Source: Cloeon dipterum
Taxonomy: Eukaryota > Arthropoda > Insecta > Ephemeroptera > Baetidae
Length of the DNA: 64,000 bases
Assembly: GCF_949628265.1 (NCBI RefSeq)
Contig: NC_088789.1
Coordinates: 6,502,886 to 6,566,885 of the forward strand
Direction: 5' to 3'
The notes beneath the pieces are model-generated. The model was not told the DNA's origin. It saw nothing but the letters and a program-made list of their open reading frames with translations, and did no database searches. Positions 9,857 through 20,529 of this stretch are shown in pieces (within the stretch, counting starts at the first letter, position 1; each line of letters starts with the position of its first letter). A program made the translations under genes and the position numbers.

Positions 9857-12115
9857 TCAGGTGGCCGCGTTGGCCGTCGCCACCTTGTCCTCTTCGGGAC
9901 TCGAAGACAGCGAGCTGGAAGTGTTTTTGATCCGCGTTGAGTACTTGCCCTCGGTGTGTTTGTACGCGATGTGCTTTCTTAAAGCGTCTCTAGACCTGAA
10001 ATGCAAAGCAAAATAAACTTCATAAATCGAAAATCATAACGATGAATCTTATATGGTCAAAATTGCCATGAAAACTCTGATGAAAGATAATTTAAGCATG
10101 ACTTGATCGTAAATTGATTTGAATTTACTTCAAATTTCTTTGGTCCAAGTAAGGGCAATGTGTTAAAATATTTGTTTTTTTCGAATATTAGCAGGGTCTT
10201 AAAATTTTGTCTCAAGTATGCAAGAATTTTGATAAACATTTATTAGAGAGCTGCAAATACCTAATTATTTCATTTCCATAGTGAAAATATTCTTAATATA
10301 TCAAATTAATTTAGGCAAATTCACGTATTTTCAGCTTTGAAGTGAAAAAATATTATTTTCAAACGGTGTTTGTTGTTACCTGGACACATGGGAGCAAAGA
10401 CTGCAGGAATAGTTGAGGTTCTGATGCGTCTCCAGGTGGACTCTGAGGTTGTACTGATTGGACAGCGACTTTCCGCAGATGTGGCAAGTGGCAAAGAGCT
10501 TGTTGCGCGACATCGTGTTGAACGGCGAGAAGAGAGGCCCGCTTTGCAAAAAGTTGAGCGGCAAAGTGGGACTCAAGCCTTGCTGGACAGCCTGCAAAAG
10601 TCGCTCCTGCAAGTCCGTGTCACTACCTGGTGATTCGTCCGAAGTCAGAGGTCCTACAAAGTAAAATATTAATATAGTTGTTAAATTTGGTTTTAAATTG
10701 ATAAAGTAACCCCGGCTGAGTGCGTTAAGATATATATTTTAGTTTTAAATTTAAAATAACAATGTTTGAATATTTTTACATGATTTACGGCATTAACAAT
10801 TTGCTGCTAAAAATTACGATTAAATTTTTTTAGTTGCGAATATTTTAGCAAAAAGTAAAATCAAATAAAGTCCTCAAATGGCATTTGAAATAAGATATTA
10901 GTGAAAATTAAGAGCAAAAATAAATTTATCACTTGAGAAAAAGAAAACCAGATTAAGTAAAGTGCGATGGGGACATAAAATACCGTGATGATTGTTGTTG
11001 TCCGCGCTTAGTGCCAAGGGTTCGTCATGGGAGCAATTGGTGTCCAACGGGTGGGATTCAGTAGAAGACGGCTCGGAAGGCTCTGTTTTAGTGGCGTATC
11101 TTTCTGGACTCTGCGGTAAAAACACACGAAAAAGTGCGAGACATGAGAACAATGCGTGACTGGAGCGACAGATGAGGATGAAAATCCAGTTTTCTGTCGA
11201 CGCACGGCTTACCAAATCAAGTGCGGGTTTCAGGGGTGTGCTGGTGTTGAGCGGGTTGCTAAGGGGCGATTGTTCCGGCGGGGTGAGGTCCAGTTTGTCC
11301 AGTCGCGGCCTCTTTGGCGAGTGCAGCTCTGTTTCCGGTTTCTCGCAGCCCTTGTGCGCCTGCACGACAGAGCAAGTTTTGCATTTGAAAAGACCGTGAC
11401 ATTTGAGCACGTCTTTTGCGTCCAAACGCAAAATATTTCTATAGAATCGGGATTTTAAAAACCCGCTTCTTCATCTTAATTATATGTTTGTGAAACTAGC
11501 GCCTTCTCTGTAAACTTTAAAATCTATTCGAAAAATCACAGTTACTGTGTTTATATTAATATTAAATATTTGTTCCCCTCATTGTTAAAAATCGACGAAA
11601 TTTTATATAATTTCGAATTTAAATAATTGTTTGTCAGATGCATTCCAAAGCGCGTGGTAATTTTTAATGTCTTCCAAATTAATATTACCTGTCCATGGGG
11701 TACTTCTGCGAGCCCTCTGATGTGCAGAGCAGCAGCAGCAGCAAGCAGACTTGGGAGTTGTTCCTGGTAGATATTGACCTCGCCACTGTACATGAAGCTA
11801 ACCAATGCACAGACATCCGAGTAACTGGTCTGCGGCAACACGATCACTGGGTGGTAGAACGGTTGCATCTCCTGCGACGAAAATCCAAAATTCCCAAATT
11901 TGTTTCCAGCCGAAGACAGCGAGACTCACCCTGAATAGCTGCTTGAAATACTGGCTGCATGCCGAGAGAACAACTCTGTGCGCCCTGATGCTCTTGCCTC
12001 CCGCGCAAAGGGTCACGTCGGTCAGGTCGTTAGTGTCGAGCAGTTGAGGCAACGAGGCGAGCAGGCTGTTTTGGAAGTTGTTCCATCTCAGGCAGAACTG
12101 CTGTTCAGACCCCAT
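9857..12115 (-). CDS. BTB/POZ domain, two-finger C2H2 transcription factor
   Basis: Six coding exons are inferred: 12115-11930, 11871-11689, 11359-11213, 11110-10984, 10653-10380 and 9995-9857 (stop TGA), giving 351 residues with consistent phases (0, 0, 0, 1, 2). Residues 1-120 form an arthropod ttk/bab-type BTB dimerisation domain (QQFCLRWNNFQNSLL, DVTLCAGGKSIRAHRVVLSA, FMYSGEVNIYQEQL). A linker with a likely nuclear signal (SPKRPRLDKLDL) and Ser/Pro-rich stretches follows. Two zinc fingers end the protein: C271-x2-C-x12-H-x3-H and C298-x2-C-x12-H-x4-H. It should act in the nucleus as a sequence-specific regulator. The start context ACACCATGG is strong and a 3' splice site lies 5 nt upstream. 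The least certain junction is the start of exon 3, chosen to keep phase 0; an open frame extends further upstream with a Cys-rich segment. I cannot assign it to a named fly gene. Confidence 0.85.
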
Positions 12116-13500
12116 GGTGTCTGAAACTGCAAGACGCGCGCGTTGCTTTTATTTCTTTTACTTTTTTTGATTCGGATGAAAAAACAGTCTAATTTGTGTC
12201 TACTGCCAGTCTGTTTACGCAACAACCGCGCGGTTCCCCGAGAATTTAGATCGGATTATTTATTCGAGATGTTTATAAATACGAACTGATGGAAGGTCAC
12301 GTTTCTTTTGCAAACCCACCGACTGGGCTGACCAAATACAAAACTTTAAGGGAATTTTTTAGAATTGTGTAAAAGGTTAATCGATCAACTCACGGTGAGA
12401 TTAGATTAACTGTGGGTTGAAACGAACGGAAAACGCACTTTCGACTTGGAGGCCGTGAGCAATAATAAGTTGGTGCGCTTACTGAGTCAGTCGGTCGTTC
12501 GAATGGCCAAAACGAGCGCCCACGGGCCAGCGGCAGAGAAGAAAGGATGTCACGGCTGATATTAAGGCAGCAGCTTCATAAAAGCGGACGGACAGACGGC
12601 GGACGGAGTGTCGGGACGGCTCGCCGAGAGAGAATAGCCAGTCAGCAGTGGCTGGTGGTTAAAACGAGAGAGCTTTTGGAGGCGAGAGAAAGAGTCTATT
12701 CTAGTGCGACGGCTCCATCGGCCGCTCCAGGTCTATTTTGCTTCTCTCAGCCGGGTCCGATTCAAAATAAAATACGCACACACACACACAACAGGCTGGC
12801 TGGCTGGCCAAGTGGACAAGCGGCAGCCGGCCAGGATATTGTGTGTGTTTAGAGCTGCTGGCTATTCTTAGCAGGCAGAGGCAGACATTCCAGCGCGTGA
12901 CAATTAAAAGCCCGCACCCCTCCATTTCTAAATCAGCCAGCATCCATCTCGGTCGGTCGGTCCGCGCGCGATACACACACACGCAGCTTGGCGGCGGGCG
13001 AAGCCAAACGCGTGGCCATTGTTGCTGATGCTGGTGAGGCTTGTTGCCCAACGCGCGAGCCGATTTTGATTAAATTTAGCAGCATACTTACGAGATAATG
13101 CGCCCCAGCAGCAGCAGCGTCGTCCGCACTCTCTTCTGATGCTCCTCTCTCTCTCTCCTCCAAGTTTGCGCGCCCAGCTGATGTATTATTGTAATGGGGG
13201 TTGGCGTCCAGCCAGGAGTGCGCGCATCAGCATCCCGCCGCCATCTGCCGCCCCTCGCCAAACTCACCCCTGCGGCAGACGCTCACCCCTTCCTGCACCC
13301 CGGCACACTCATCGCCGCCGCGACGCACTACGCGAGTTTCGCTCGGCTGTTGCGAGGGGCCGCGTGGCGTGCGCCTGCCGCTCGCCAGCTCCACTATCCG
13401 CGCTGCGTTGCCAACGGGCCGGTTGCATACGCAGTAGGCACTATGCAGCTCTATTTTTAAAGCAGCCACCAGCTGACACTTTTTTGCTCATCCCTTGGGC
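12116..13500 (-). other. 5' UTR intron and GC-rich upstream region of the BTB gene
   Basis: A 3' splice site (TTTCAG) ends at 12121, just before the start codon. A strong minus-strand donor (GTAAGTATG) begins at 13091, so a non-coding first exon probably ends at 13092, leaving a 0.97 kb intron. The GC- and CpG-rich stretch 12550-13480 with short CA, CTG and CT runs is the likely promoter area. Open frames within it, up to 127 codons, are compositional. Confidence 0.4.
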
Positions 13501-13846
13501 AAGCGCAGGAAAATCAGTTTAAAATATTTCTCGAGACTGAATTAACTTCAATCAGGAAAGGAAATTAAGGGTTTAATTACTATCCCCTCTAAAATTAAAT
13601 CGGTTAAATTTTTAAAGAAAAATGCATATTATTTGATGTGATTATTTTCATTTATCATTTTAATTCCTCTAAACTCACATAGCAAATAGAAGCTGATTTT
13701 TACTTCATAGAGTGGGCACATTTTGCTTCCATTTAACTTCAAGTTTGGTTCATTGAGACAAATGTCTCTCTTATTTTTTTTTGCTTTTTCTTCTTGTTTT
13801 GGATACACAAAAGGACAACACAAACATAGAATACAGAAAGGAAATC

Positions 13847-14650
13847 TCAATAGTAGGACTTCTCAGACTTCTTCATTTTCATCCTAGCATTGTACTTCGA
13901 CATTCTTTCCTCTTCGCTGGTCCATTCTTTGCGACATGGGCGCGCATCGTCGAAATATCTCTGCTGTTTTTGCTGCTTGCGTTGGTTAAAGGCAGCCTGG
14001 CCTCGACTGTCGAAACGCGGCTTTACATGCTTGCCGTGCCTGAACATGCCGTTGGTGAGAGAGACCTCGCACATCAACAGCCTGTCTCGGTCGCTCATGT
14101 AGCTCTCGCATTGCGGAGACACGGTCAACGAGACCCAGGATTCCTTGAAATAACGTCTGAAAAAATGTAACGAACCGCGTCATAAAGCACATATATATGT
14201 ATATAATTTCCAGGGAATATTCTTAAATTAATAATTAAAATGACTCACTTCTCATTCCTCATATTGTAATAGTCACTATCCTCGCAGTCCCAGTGCCTGT
14301 TTTGACTGTAGTAGGCCTCATCCTCGTATACCTCCTCTATAAAATAAACCAGAATTATTATCAAGTTTCCAATTGATTCGAAATATAATTGAACTTACCC
14401 TGCTCAAATTGTTTCGACGTCCGAATTTTCTCGTACGCCTCCCGTTCCTTTTTGGGACAGTCCTCGAGCAACTCGTAGTCGCTGCAAGGGAACTTCTTAC
14501 TGTAGGTCTTGCCGCACCCCTTTTCTGCAAGCCCGACACTGCACAAGGCCAGCAAAAACACGATGCACCTTGAATTAAATTTAAATAAGAGCCTGCTTTT
14601 CTCAAAAAATAGCCTCAAAAACGACACACTTACATTTTGTACATGATCAT
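13847..14650 (-). CDS. Small secreted cysteine-containing protein, unrecognised
   Basis: Four exons are inferred: 14650-14634, 14568-14399, 14336-14249 and 14156-13847 (stop TGA), with phases 2, 1 and 2, giving 194 residues. The first exon has only 17 coding bases and contains two in-frame ATGs. Splicing produces a clear signal peptide (MIMYKMCIVFLLALCSVGLA). The mature chain has seven cysteines (the first three at 24, 34 and 43), an acidic middle (EEVYEDEAYY) and a very basic, Gln/Lys-rich tail (QRKQQKQQRYF, RMKMKKSEK). I do not recognise a domain. An odd cysteine count would allow one free thiol or an intermolecular disulfide. It is probably an extracellular protein; its function is unknown. 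Confidence 0.7.
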
Positions 14651-15783
14651 TATTTCGAGCAAATAGAGCGCTTGAATGGACCGACTAAGGTGGTGGATGA
14701 AAGAGAAGGAACGAAAAAGTTAGTTCTACTCCTCTGATACCTGATGCTACTCCTGTTTCGTTGCACCCCACCTGAATGCTTTGGTGTCTTACTGTTGGTG
14801 GAACAATGTCATTTTGCATTCTTTGCATGCATATAAAAGAATTTGTCAAATACTCACAGCGTTGCAAGATTGCTTAAGCAGCCTGAAAAAACTAGCAACT
14901 GGGATTTCAATACCAATGAACAGGAAATAAGTAAATTCTTAGTTAGGTTGATATGAAATCTAGTTACTTAATTTAGGAAATGTTTTGAAATTTAGCAGTA
15001 ATATTACATTTCAATATATTTATATAATGGTTTATTAAACGCAAAATATGGGTTTTTCAATATATTTGCGGTGCTATTTTTCTCTATTGTGCAATTAAAA
15101 ATAGGGGAAAGATTTTCTGGAAACTTGAATTTATGATTCCTCTTTGCCAAGAGCGTCAAATTTGATTTCCCGACAAGTTTCGGCTTGCATTCTGCAGCCC
15201 TATTTTATGGTAACAAAATTTAAATTAAGAATAACATTAAAATTTAGTATTTGCATTGGTTAAAATATTTCAAGAAAAGAAAAATATAAGTTGAGTGGGA
15301 ACTGTTTGCTAACTATTAATTAGACCAAACTAGTCGGGAAATAAAAATTGACATTCTTTGCAACTAGGAAACATGTCTGGTTTTAAATTCAACAACGGAA
15401 TATTCCTCGAGTGGCTTCTTCAATTTCTAAAATTGCAGCAAAACCAACAATCGACTTGCCCTCTTCGCAAAATTGTATATTTTTTTAATTTCTTCGCCTT
15501 ACATTTTTTGTTGCAAATTTCGTCTGACCTCCGATCTTAATTTTTAGAACTATTTTTTAAAGACTGCTGTCATATTGTCCGACACTTCCATTAAATCCTC
15601 CATTTTGCATTTTTTTACAAATTAAAATACAAAAATCACAATATGACTGCCATGATGAGTGTCTGTTTTTTCACTATAAATTATTCGTAAAAATAAATTA
15701 TTCAAGCATTATATTCCACAGCTTGCTACACAACAAGGAAGCCATGAATCAAAATTCTCTTGACAACTTCACTTTCAATAAAA
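14651..15783. other. AT-rich intergenic spacer
   Basis: Nothing coding was identified between the secreted-protein gene and the 3' end of the kinase gene. Short open frames here are AT-rich and have no recognisable motif. Confidence 0.55.
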
Positions 15784-15789
15784 TTTATT
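15784..15789 (-). terminator. Polyadenylation signal of the CHK kinase gene
   Basis: Minus-strand AATAAA lies about 40 nt after the kinase stop codon at 15829. After the retrotransposon insertion it can serve only transcripts that read through the whole element. Confidence 0.5.
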
Positions 15790-15828
15790 TTAATAGGAAA
15801 ATCTTTCGAAAACAGATAAGCCAATCAA

Positions 15829-16037
15829 TTATTGAGAATTGCCATATTTATTACTGTAATAAAAACAAACTAAGTCAACGAAAATGTTGTCCACTTCCAA
15901 TTTCAGACTCTGGTTGTGCTCGTGGCCTTTGTAGTCTCTGACCATGAACTCCATGAACTTTTCATCGCTCATCTCGGCGCTGGGCGTGCGTTTGTGCATG
16001 TAAAGCATGGGGCGGCAGAGGCTGGCGAACATGAGGC
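15829..16037 (-). pseudogene. CHK kinase gene, 3' fragment left of the retrotransposon
   Basis: This is the C-terminal end of the second coding exon (about 67 residues after the break, including LMFASLCRPMLYMHKR and stop TGA at 15829). It continues, without loss or frame change, the reading frame that breaks off at 21190. The bases 16034-16037 (AGGC) are one copy of the target-site duplication. Nothing but the inserted element damages the fragment. Confidence 0.88.
16034..16037. repeat. Target-site duplication, left copy (AGGC)
   Basis: AGGC directly precedes the TG end of the left LTR and is repeated at 21190-21193 after the CA end of the right LTR. A 4-bp duplication fits Ty3/gypsy integration. 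Confidence 0.85.
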
Positions 16038-16442
16038 TGTAGGAGCGGTAGTCGTATGAAGTAAAACACTCAACTACTGATTTTTAACTTTACTTCTTAC
16101 TTGCTTTATTAGACTGAGTGAACAGAGACTGGCCAAAACGGCTGGCCATAAAGTGCGTCGCGAAGTGGAGTTTTATTTGAATCATATTTATTGCTGTGCA
16201 TTACTAATATGGGTGAAATTGGGTTTGCCTTTATTGTCAGAGTTTATTGTAAATTGTTATATCGATGAATTGAGGACACAATTAGTCAGCTAATTAATGT
16301 TGTTAATTAAAGTACATTTTGAGATGGGGGAAACTTCTGGAGGTTTTCAGCACCATCTTAAGTGGGGGTGAGAAGTCACAAGAGCACAGGGCGCACTAGC
16401 ACAAAGTGGGGGAGAGAGTCAGAGAGAGTCAGAGCCACCACA
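16038..16442 (-). repeat. Left LTR (3' LTR of the element)
   Basis: The LTR is 405 bp; on the plus strand it starts TGTAGGAGCGG and ends GAGCCACCACA. In element sense it contains several AATAAA signals, including CTAATAAAGC, which could end both element and host transcripts. No difference from the right LTR was found by eye. Confidence 0.95.
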
Positions 16443-16446
16443 GGAG

Positions 16447-16456
16447 TCCCTCCTTT
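16447..16456 (-). other. Polypurine tract
   Basis: In element sense AAAGGAGGGA lies just inside the 3' LTR, after the pol stop codon at 16468. This is the expected primer site for plus-strand DNA synthesis. Confidence 0.7.
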
Positions 16457-16467
16457 AAGACAGGATG

Positions 16468-19400
16468 TCACGCTTGATAACGGTCCAAAAATCGTACACG
16501 CCGACCTGATCTGGTTACAACCTCAGGACGTGGAGGTGGCGGTGGCGGTGGAGGTGCCCGTGGCTGAGTCTGCCGAGATGGTCTCTGAGTGTAGACGGTT
16601 GGTGTGTCGTCAGGCAGGCTGTATGCGGGTTTGAGGCGATCTTTAGAGACCACGACTTCCTTCTCTTTGATCCGCAGAGTAAAAGTTTTCTCGGTCCTTG
16701 CCAGCACCTCGTACGGGCCAGTGTACGGAGGCTGGAGCGATGTCCGAACCGCGTCCGTTCTAAGGTAGACCATGGGTGCTGTGTCCAAGTCTTTGAAGAT
16801 GAAGACTTTGGCTGTAGCGTGGTGAGCAGCAGGAACGGGGCGGAGTGTGGAGAAGTTTTGCCGAAGCTGACGCAGCAGCTCAGAGGCGCTGATGTCATCG
16901 AAATCGGTTTTTCCAAGGAATTCGCCAGGCAGACGCAGGGGTTCACCGTAGACGAGTTCTGCAGGGGTCGCTTTAAGGTCTTCCTTGTAGAGGCAGCGGA
17001 GACCAAGAAGGACGAGTGGCAAGCTATCGTACCAAGTGTCATCTTTGTGGCACATCAAGGCAGCTTTTAAGGTGCGATGCATACGTTCCACCAGGCCGTT
17101 GCTCTGAGGATGATAGGCAGTTGCGCGTGCCAGGGTGATGCCAAAGCGTTGGGCGAACTGACGGAACAGGTGACTCTCGAACTGTCGTCCTTGATCGGTG
17201 ATGATCTTGACAGGGCAGCCAAAGCGGGCGATAAAGTTGAACAGGAAAGAACGACAAATGTGGTCAGCGGTTGCATCTTCTAAAGGTATGGCCTCACACC
17301 AACGAGTGAAGCGGTCCACGATGGTGAGGCAGTATTTGTATCCGTTAGCTGGTGGGAGTGGGCCAATCAGGTCCAGGTTGAGAACAGCGAATCGAGCTTC
17401 AGGGAGGGGGTGAGTCTGCCACGGAGTCGTTACGTGCCGAGAGACCTTAGAGAGTTGGCAGTCTTTGCAGGCCCGAGTCCAGGCAATGACGTTCTTCCGG
17501 AGGCCAGGCCAGACGAAACGTTGCGATACCAGCCGCACAGAAGCTTTGATTCCCAGGTGGGCAAGTCCATGAAGTGCCTTAAATGCGGGAAATCTGAAAT
17601 CAGAAGTCAGGAATGGGCGGTTACGACCAGTAGAAATGTCGCAGTAGACCGATTGGTCTTTTCCAGGGATTTGAATTTGTCGCAGCTGAAGCGTAGTCCC
17701 TCCTTTAAGAAAGCTCTGTAGCTCAGGGTCAGTCTCTTGAGCCAGCGCCAGGGCCGTGAAGTCCACTGGAAGTGTTGACAGAGCCTCGATCTCGATGCGG
17801 GAGAGAGCGTCGGCCACGATGTTTTCTTTTCCGGGCAGGTAGCGGATGTCCGTAGAGAATTGTCCGATGAAGTCGAGGTGTCGTATCTGACGGGGAGAGC
17901 GGTTCTTTCCTTCTTCCTTGAAGGCAGATGCTAGTGGTTTATGATCGGTGTAAATGGTAAATGGTCTTGCTTCAAGTAGATGACGAAAGTAGCGGATGGT
18001 TGAGTAGATGGCGAGCAGCTCACGGTCGTAGGTCACGTACTTCTGTTGAGCAGGGCAGAGCTTCTTCGAGTAGAAACCTAGAGGTTGCCAAGCTCCATCC
18101 ACAAATTGCTGAAGAACGCCACCCATGCCAATGTCCGAAGCGTCGGTAACAATGCTTAAAGGACAATTTGGCTGAGGATGAGCGAGTTTGGTGGCTTCAG
18201 CCAGCTTTTTCTTACAGGTGTTGAAGGCTTTGATGGCTTCAGGAGTCATGAAGATTTTTGACTTTTTCTTCAGGTTTGGTAGTGCCAGGATTGCGTTGAT
18301 TGGAGCCTGGTCCAAGGCAATGTGAGGCATCCAGCGATGATAAAAGTTGAGAAGGCCAAGGAAACGGCGTAGTTGGTCGACCGTCTGGGGCACAGGAAAG
18401 TCGACGATGGTCTTGATGTGTCTGTCTAGAGGAAGGATACCGTTCGCAGAAACCTTGTAGCCCAGGAAGTCAATCTCTGACGCGCCGAAGACGCATTTGG
18501 AGACGTTGAGTACCAGGCCATAGTCCTGAAGACGCTGAAACAGAGTGCGTAGATGTTCTGCATGGTCCCTCTCGTTCCGTGAGAAGACAAGAATGTCGTC
18601 AATGTAGACAAACACGAAGGGAAGTTCTCGTGTTACTTCATGCATGAAGCGTTGAAAAGTTTGGCTTGCATTCTGAAGTCCAAAAGGCATGTACAGAAAT
18701 TCGTACAAACCAAATGGTGTCGTGATTGCCGTCTTTGGGATGTCCGGTGGGTGGACAGGGATGTGGTAGAAGGCCTTAGGGATGTCCAGGACGGAGAAGA
18801 TGGTGCAGCCAGCGAGTTTGGCAGTGGCATCTTGGATATTCGGGATGGAGTAGCGGTCGGGCTCTGTCCTAGCGTTGAGCATGCGGTAGTCTCCGCAGTC
18901 CCTCCAGGTTCCATCATTTTTCTTGACAGTGTGGAGAGGTGAAGCCCATTGACTGCGTGAGGGACGCATCTTGCCAGACTTGATGTAAGACGCGAAACGT
19001 TCTCGAGCAGCAGCTTCTCGTTGTGGATCCATTCGTCTAGGTTTGGTGAAGACAGGAGGTCCATCGGTTGTTTTGATGTAGTGGACGGTATTGTGCTTGA
19101 TGATCTTGTCGTGGGAAGGCAGGCGGGTCAACTCAGGAAAGTCTTTGAGGATGTTGAAGAAGGGGCCAGTGCCGGTGATAGTTTTCACGCTGGGCCAGTT
19201 ACCTGTTGGCTTGATACCAATAACGGAGCAGCTGGTGAGGTTGTCAATGAGTTTCTGCCGTCTGATGTCCACCAGGAGGTCGTAATGAGTTAGAAAGTCG
19301 ACACCGATGATTGGTTTTCCTACGTCCGCAACGACAAAGTTCCAAGAAAATTCTCGTCGCAGCCCGAGGTTGAGGTTGATGTTAAGCACACCGTAAATTT

Positions 19401-19602
19401 TGATTGCAGATCCGTTGGCCGCAGTCAGGTCCAAGAAGGTTTTAGCGAGGGAGTCAAGGTTTTTCACAAGTTTGCGTGGGAAAACACACACGTCAGAGCC
19501 TGTGTCAACCAGAAATTCAATATTTGTTTGCCTGTCTTTGATGAAGAGGCGGCCGGATGGAGAGGAGCAAGTGGTTGCCGCCTCTAGCACTTGCTGTTTA
19601 AG
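16468..19602 (-). CDS. pol: pol polyprotein of the Ty3/gypsy element
   Basis: This frame is open for about 1045 codons from the proposed frameshift point and ends with TGA at 16468. Domains in order: aspartic protease (FLVDTGSDVCVFP, near 19506); reverse transcriptase with FSVLDIPKAFYHIPV and the catalytic YIDD (about 18595-18606); RNase H (IVTDASDIGMGG, TDHKPLASAF); integrase with a zinc-binding H-x3-H...C-x2-C, then the DD-35-E core (NLDLIGPL, IITDQGRQF, NGLVER; 35 residues counted between the second Asp and the Glu). A GPY-type module (YTGPYEVLART) and a proline run near the C-terminus follow. The pol frame has a stop only five codons upstream of the slippery site and no ATG nearby, so it is expected to be made as a Gag-Pol fusion. 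No lesion was seen. Confidence 0.94.
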   Translation of the reverse strand, partial: LKQQVLEAATTCSSPSGRLFIKDRQTNIEFLVDTGSDVCVFPRKLVKNLDSLAKTFLDLTAANGSAIKIYGVLNINLNLGLRREFSWNFVVADVGKPIIGVDFLTHYDLLVDIRRQKLIDNLTSCSVIGIKPTGNWPSVKTITGTGPFFNILKDFPELTRLPSHDKIIKHNTVHYIKTTDGPPVFTKPRRMDPQREAAARERFASYIKSGKMRPSRSQWASPLHTVKKNDGTWRDCGDYRMLNARTEPDRYSIPNIQDATAKLAGCTIFSVLDIPKAFYHIPVHPPDIPKTAITTPFGLYEFLYMPFGLQNASQTFQRFMHEVTRELPFVFVYIDDILVFSRNERDHAEHLRTLFQRLQDYGLVLNVSKCVFGASEIDFLGYKVSANGILPLDRHIKTIVDFPVPQTVDQLRRFLGLLNFYHRWMPHIALDQAPINAILALPNLKKKSKIFMTPEAIKAFNTCKKKLAEATKLAHPQPNCPLSIVTDASDIGMGGVLQQFVDGAWQPLGFYSKKLCPAQQKYVTYDRELLAIYSTIRYFRHLLEARPFTIYTDHKPLASAFKEEGKNRSPRQIRHLDFIGQFSTDIRYLPGKENIVADALSRIEIEALSTLPVDFTALALAQETDPELQSFLKGGTTLQLRQIQIPGKDQSVYCDISTGRNRPFLTSDFRFPAFKALHGLAHLGIKASVRLVSQRFVWPGLRKNVIAWTRACKDCQLSKVSRHVTTPWQTHPLPEARFAVLNLDLIGPLPPANGYKYCLTIVDRFTRWCEAIPLEDATADHICRSFLFNFIARFGCPVKIITDQGRQFESHLFRQFAQRFGITLARATAYHPQSNGLVERMHRTLKAALMCHKDDTWYDSLPLVLLGLRCLYKEDLKATPAELVYGEPLRLPGEFLGKTDFDDISASELLRQLRQNFSTLRPVPAAHHATAKVFIFKDLDTAPMVYLRTDAVRTSLQPPYTGPYEVLARTEKTFTLRIKEKEVVVSKDRLKPAYSLPDDTPTVYTQRPSRQTQPRAPPPPPPPPRPEVVTRSGRRVRFLDRYQA

Positions 19603-20474
19603 TTTCCCGGCTGGAAGAATTTACATCCTTCGAGACATTTCCGTGCCTTGGAGCCAAATTCTCCGTGGTAGAAGCAGGTGCCGTCGGAGTTGAAGCGAGG
19701 ACGAGATCGGCTGCGGTTGCGGCGACGATCGAATTTCTTGCTGTCGTCCACTCTGTCATTCTGAACAAAGTCCTGGCGACGAGGGCTTCGTCCCCGGTCT
19801 TGTTTGAGGCTGATGGCCAAGGACTGGATGCTGTCCAGCACGCCAGACACCAGTTGTTGCATGTCGCGCTGGTTCTTTTCGATGAGGCGTCGGTAGTCGT
19901 CATATGGATCAAGGGCCACGAGTGGTGGGCGGGTCGCGGTTGCAGCAAAAGTGTGCTGTTGTTTGCCAAGAATGTTCCAAATGTGATCAGCGGTCTCTGC
20001 TTGGTCCGTCAGGGAGCAGGCGGTCTGTGTGGCAAGGAGCTTGCGGATTTCGTTCGGAAGCCGGTTGATCCAGATCGTGCGCAGCATGTCGTCAGTACCT
20101 TCCTTATCTGCGAGGCATTGCAATTTGCGGAGAAAGGTTGAGGGCTTTTGGTCCCCCAGTTCTTCTCTCGCCAGCAGCTGTTGCAGTTTTTGGTCTTTGG
20201 TAAGACCAAGGCGTTTCAAAATTTCCGCCTTTACGTGGTTATAGGAGTCTGTTTCGGGTAAGTTCCTGAAGATGTCACGCGTCTGCACGTAGATGTCTGC
20301 TGGAAGGCCTTGTTTAATCCAGGCGATACGTTGCTCGTCACTTTTGATCCGCCGGAGGGTGAAAAATGCGTCGACACGCTCGAACCAGGATTCGACGTCG
20401 CCTTTCCAAAAGTCGGGTAGGCGAAGCTGGGCGATGTTCTGGACGGAGGGGGCTTCCACGTCTTCTCCTTGCAT
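19584..20474 (-). CDS. gag: gag-like protein of the Ty3/gypsy element
   Basis: This is a 296-residue open frame from ATG (20474) to TAG (19584). The N-terminal half is a capsid-like helical region (FWKGDVESWFERVDAFF, ILKRLGLTKDQKLQQLL). A basic arginine-rich stretch (RRRNRSRSRPRF) follows, and the C-terminus carries a zinc-knuckle variant C-x2-H-x9-C-x3-C (starting CFYHGEFGSKARKC). This CHCC form differs from the usual CCHC and is the form I recall for CsRn1-type elements. The frame is open upstream of the ATG for about 75 further codons without another ATG, through the repetitive leader, so a non-AUG extension cannot be excluded. Confidence 0.9.
   Translation of the reverse strand: MQGEDVEAPSVQNIAQLRLPDFWKGDVESWFERVDAFFTLRRIKSDEQRIAWIKQGLPADIYVQTRDIFRNLPETDSYNHVKAEILKRLGLTKDQKLQQLLAREELGDQKPSTFLRKLQCLADKEGTDDMLRTIWINRLPNEIRKLLATQTACSLTDQAETADHIWNILGKQQHTFAATATRPPLVALDPYDDYRRLIEKNQRDMQQLVSGVLDSIQSLAISLKQDRGRSPRRQDFVQNDRVDDSKKFDRRRNRSRSRPRFNSDGTCFYHGEFGSKARKCLEGCKFFQPGNLNSKC
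19602..19608 (-). promoter_or_regulatory. GGGAAAC -1 ribosomal frameshift site
   Basis: Read on the minus strand, the heptamer is G GGA AAC in the gag frame, a canonical X XXY YYZ slippery sequence. Slipping back one base enters the pol frame. The gag stop is at 19584, about 15 bases downstream, and the pol frame is closed by TAA a few codons upstream, so the shift must happen within this short overlap. Confidence 0.75.
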
Positions 20475-20529
20475 CTCTGTTGCTAGGCAGTCCGCAGAGA
20501 CGAAAATATTGCTGTTGCAGCTGGGCGTC

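Noticed and set aside
13139-13522. 127-codon Arg/Pro/Ala-rich open frame
   Set aside because: It lies in the GC-rich presumed promoter of the BTB gene; several overlapping frames on both strands are open there, a sign of composition rather than coding.
16443-16467. Possible env or third reading frame in the retrotransposon
   Set aside because: Only about 25 bases separate the pol stop from the 3' LTR, so there is no room for another gene.
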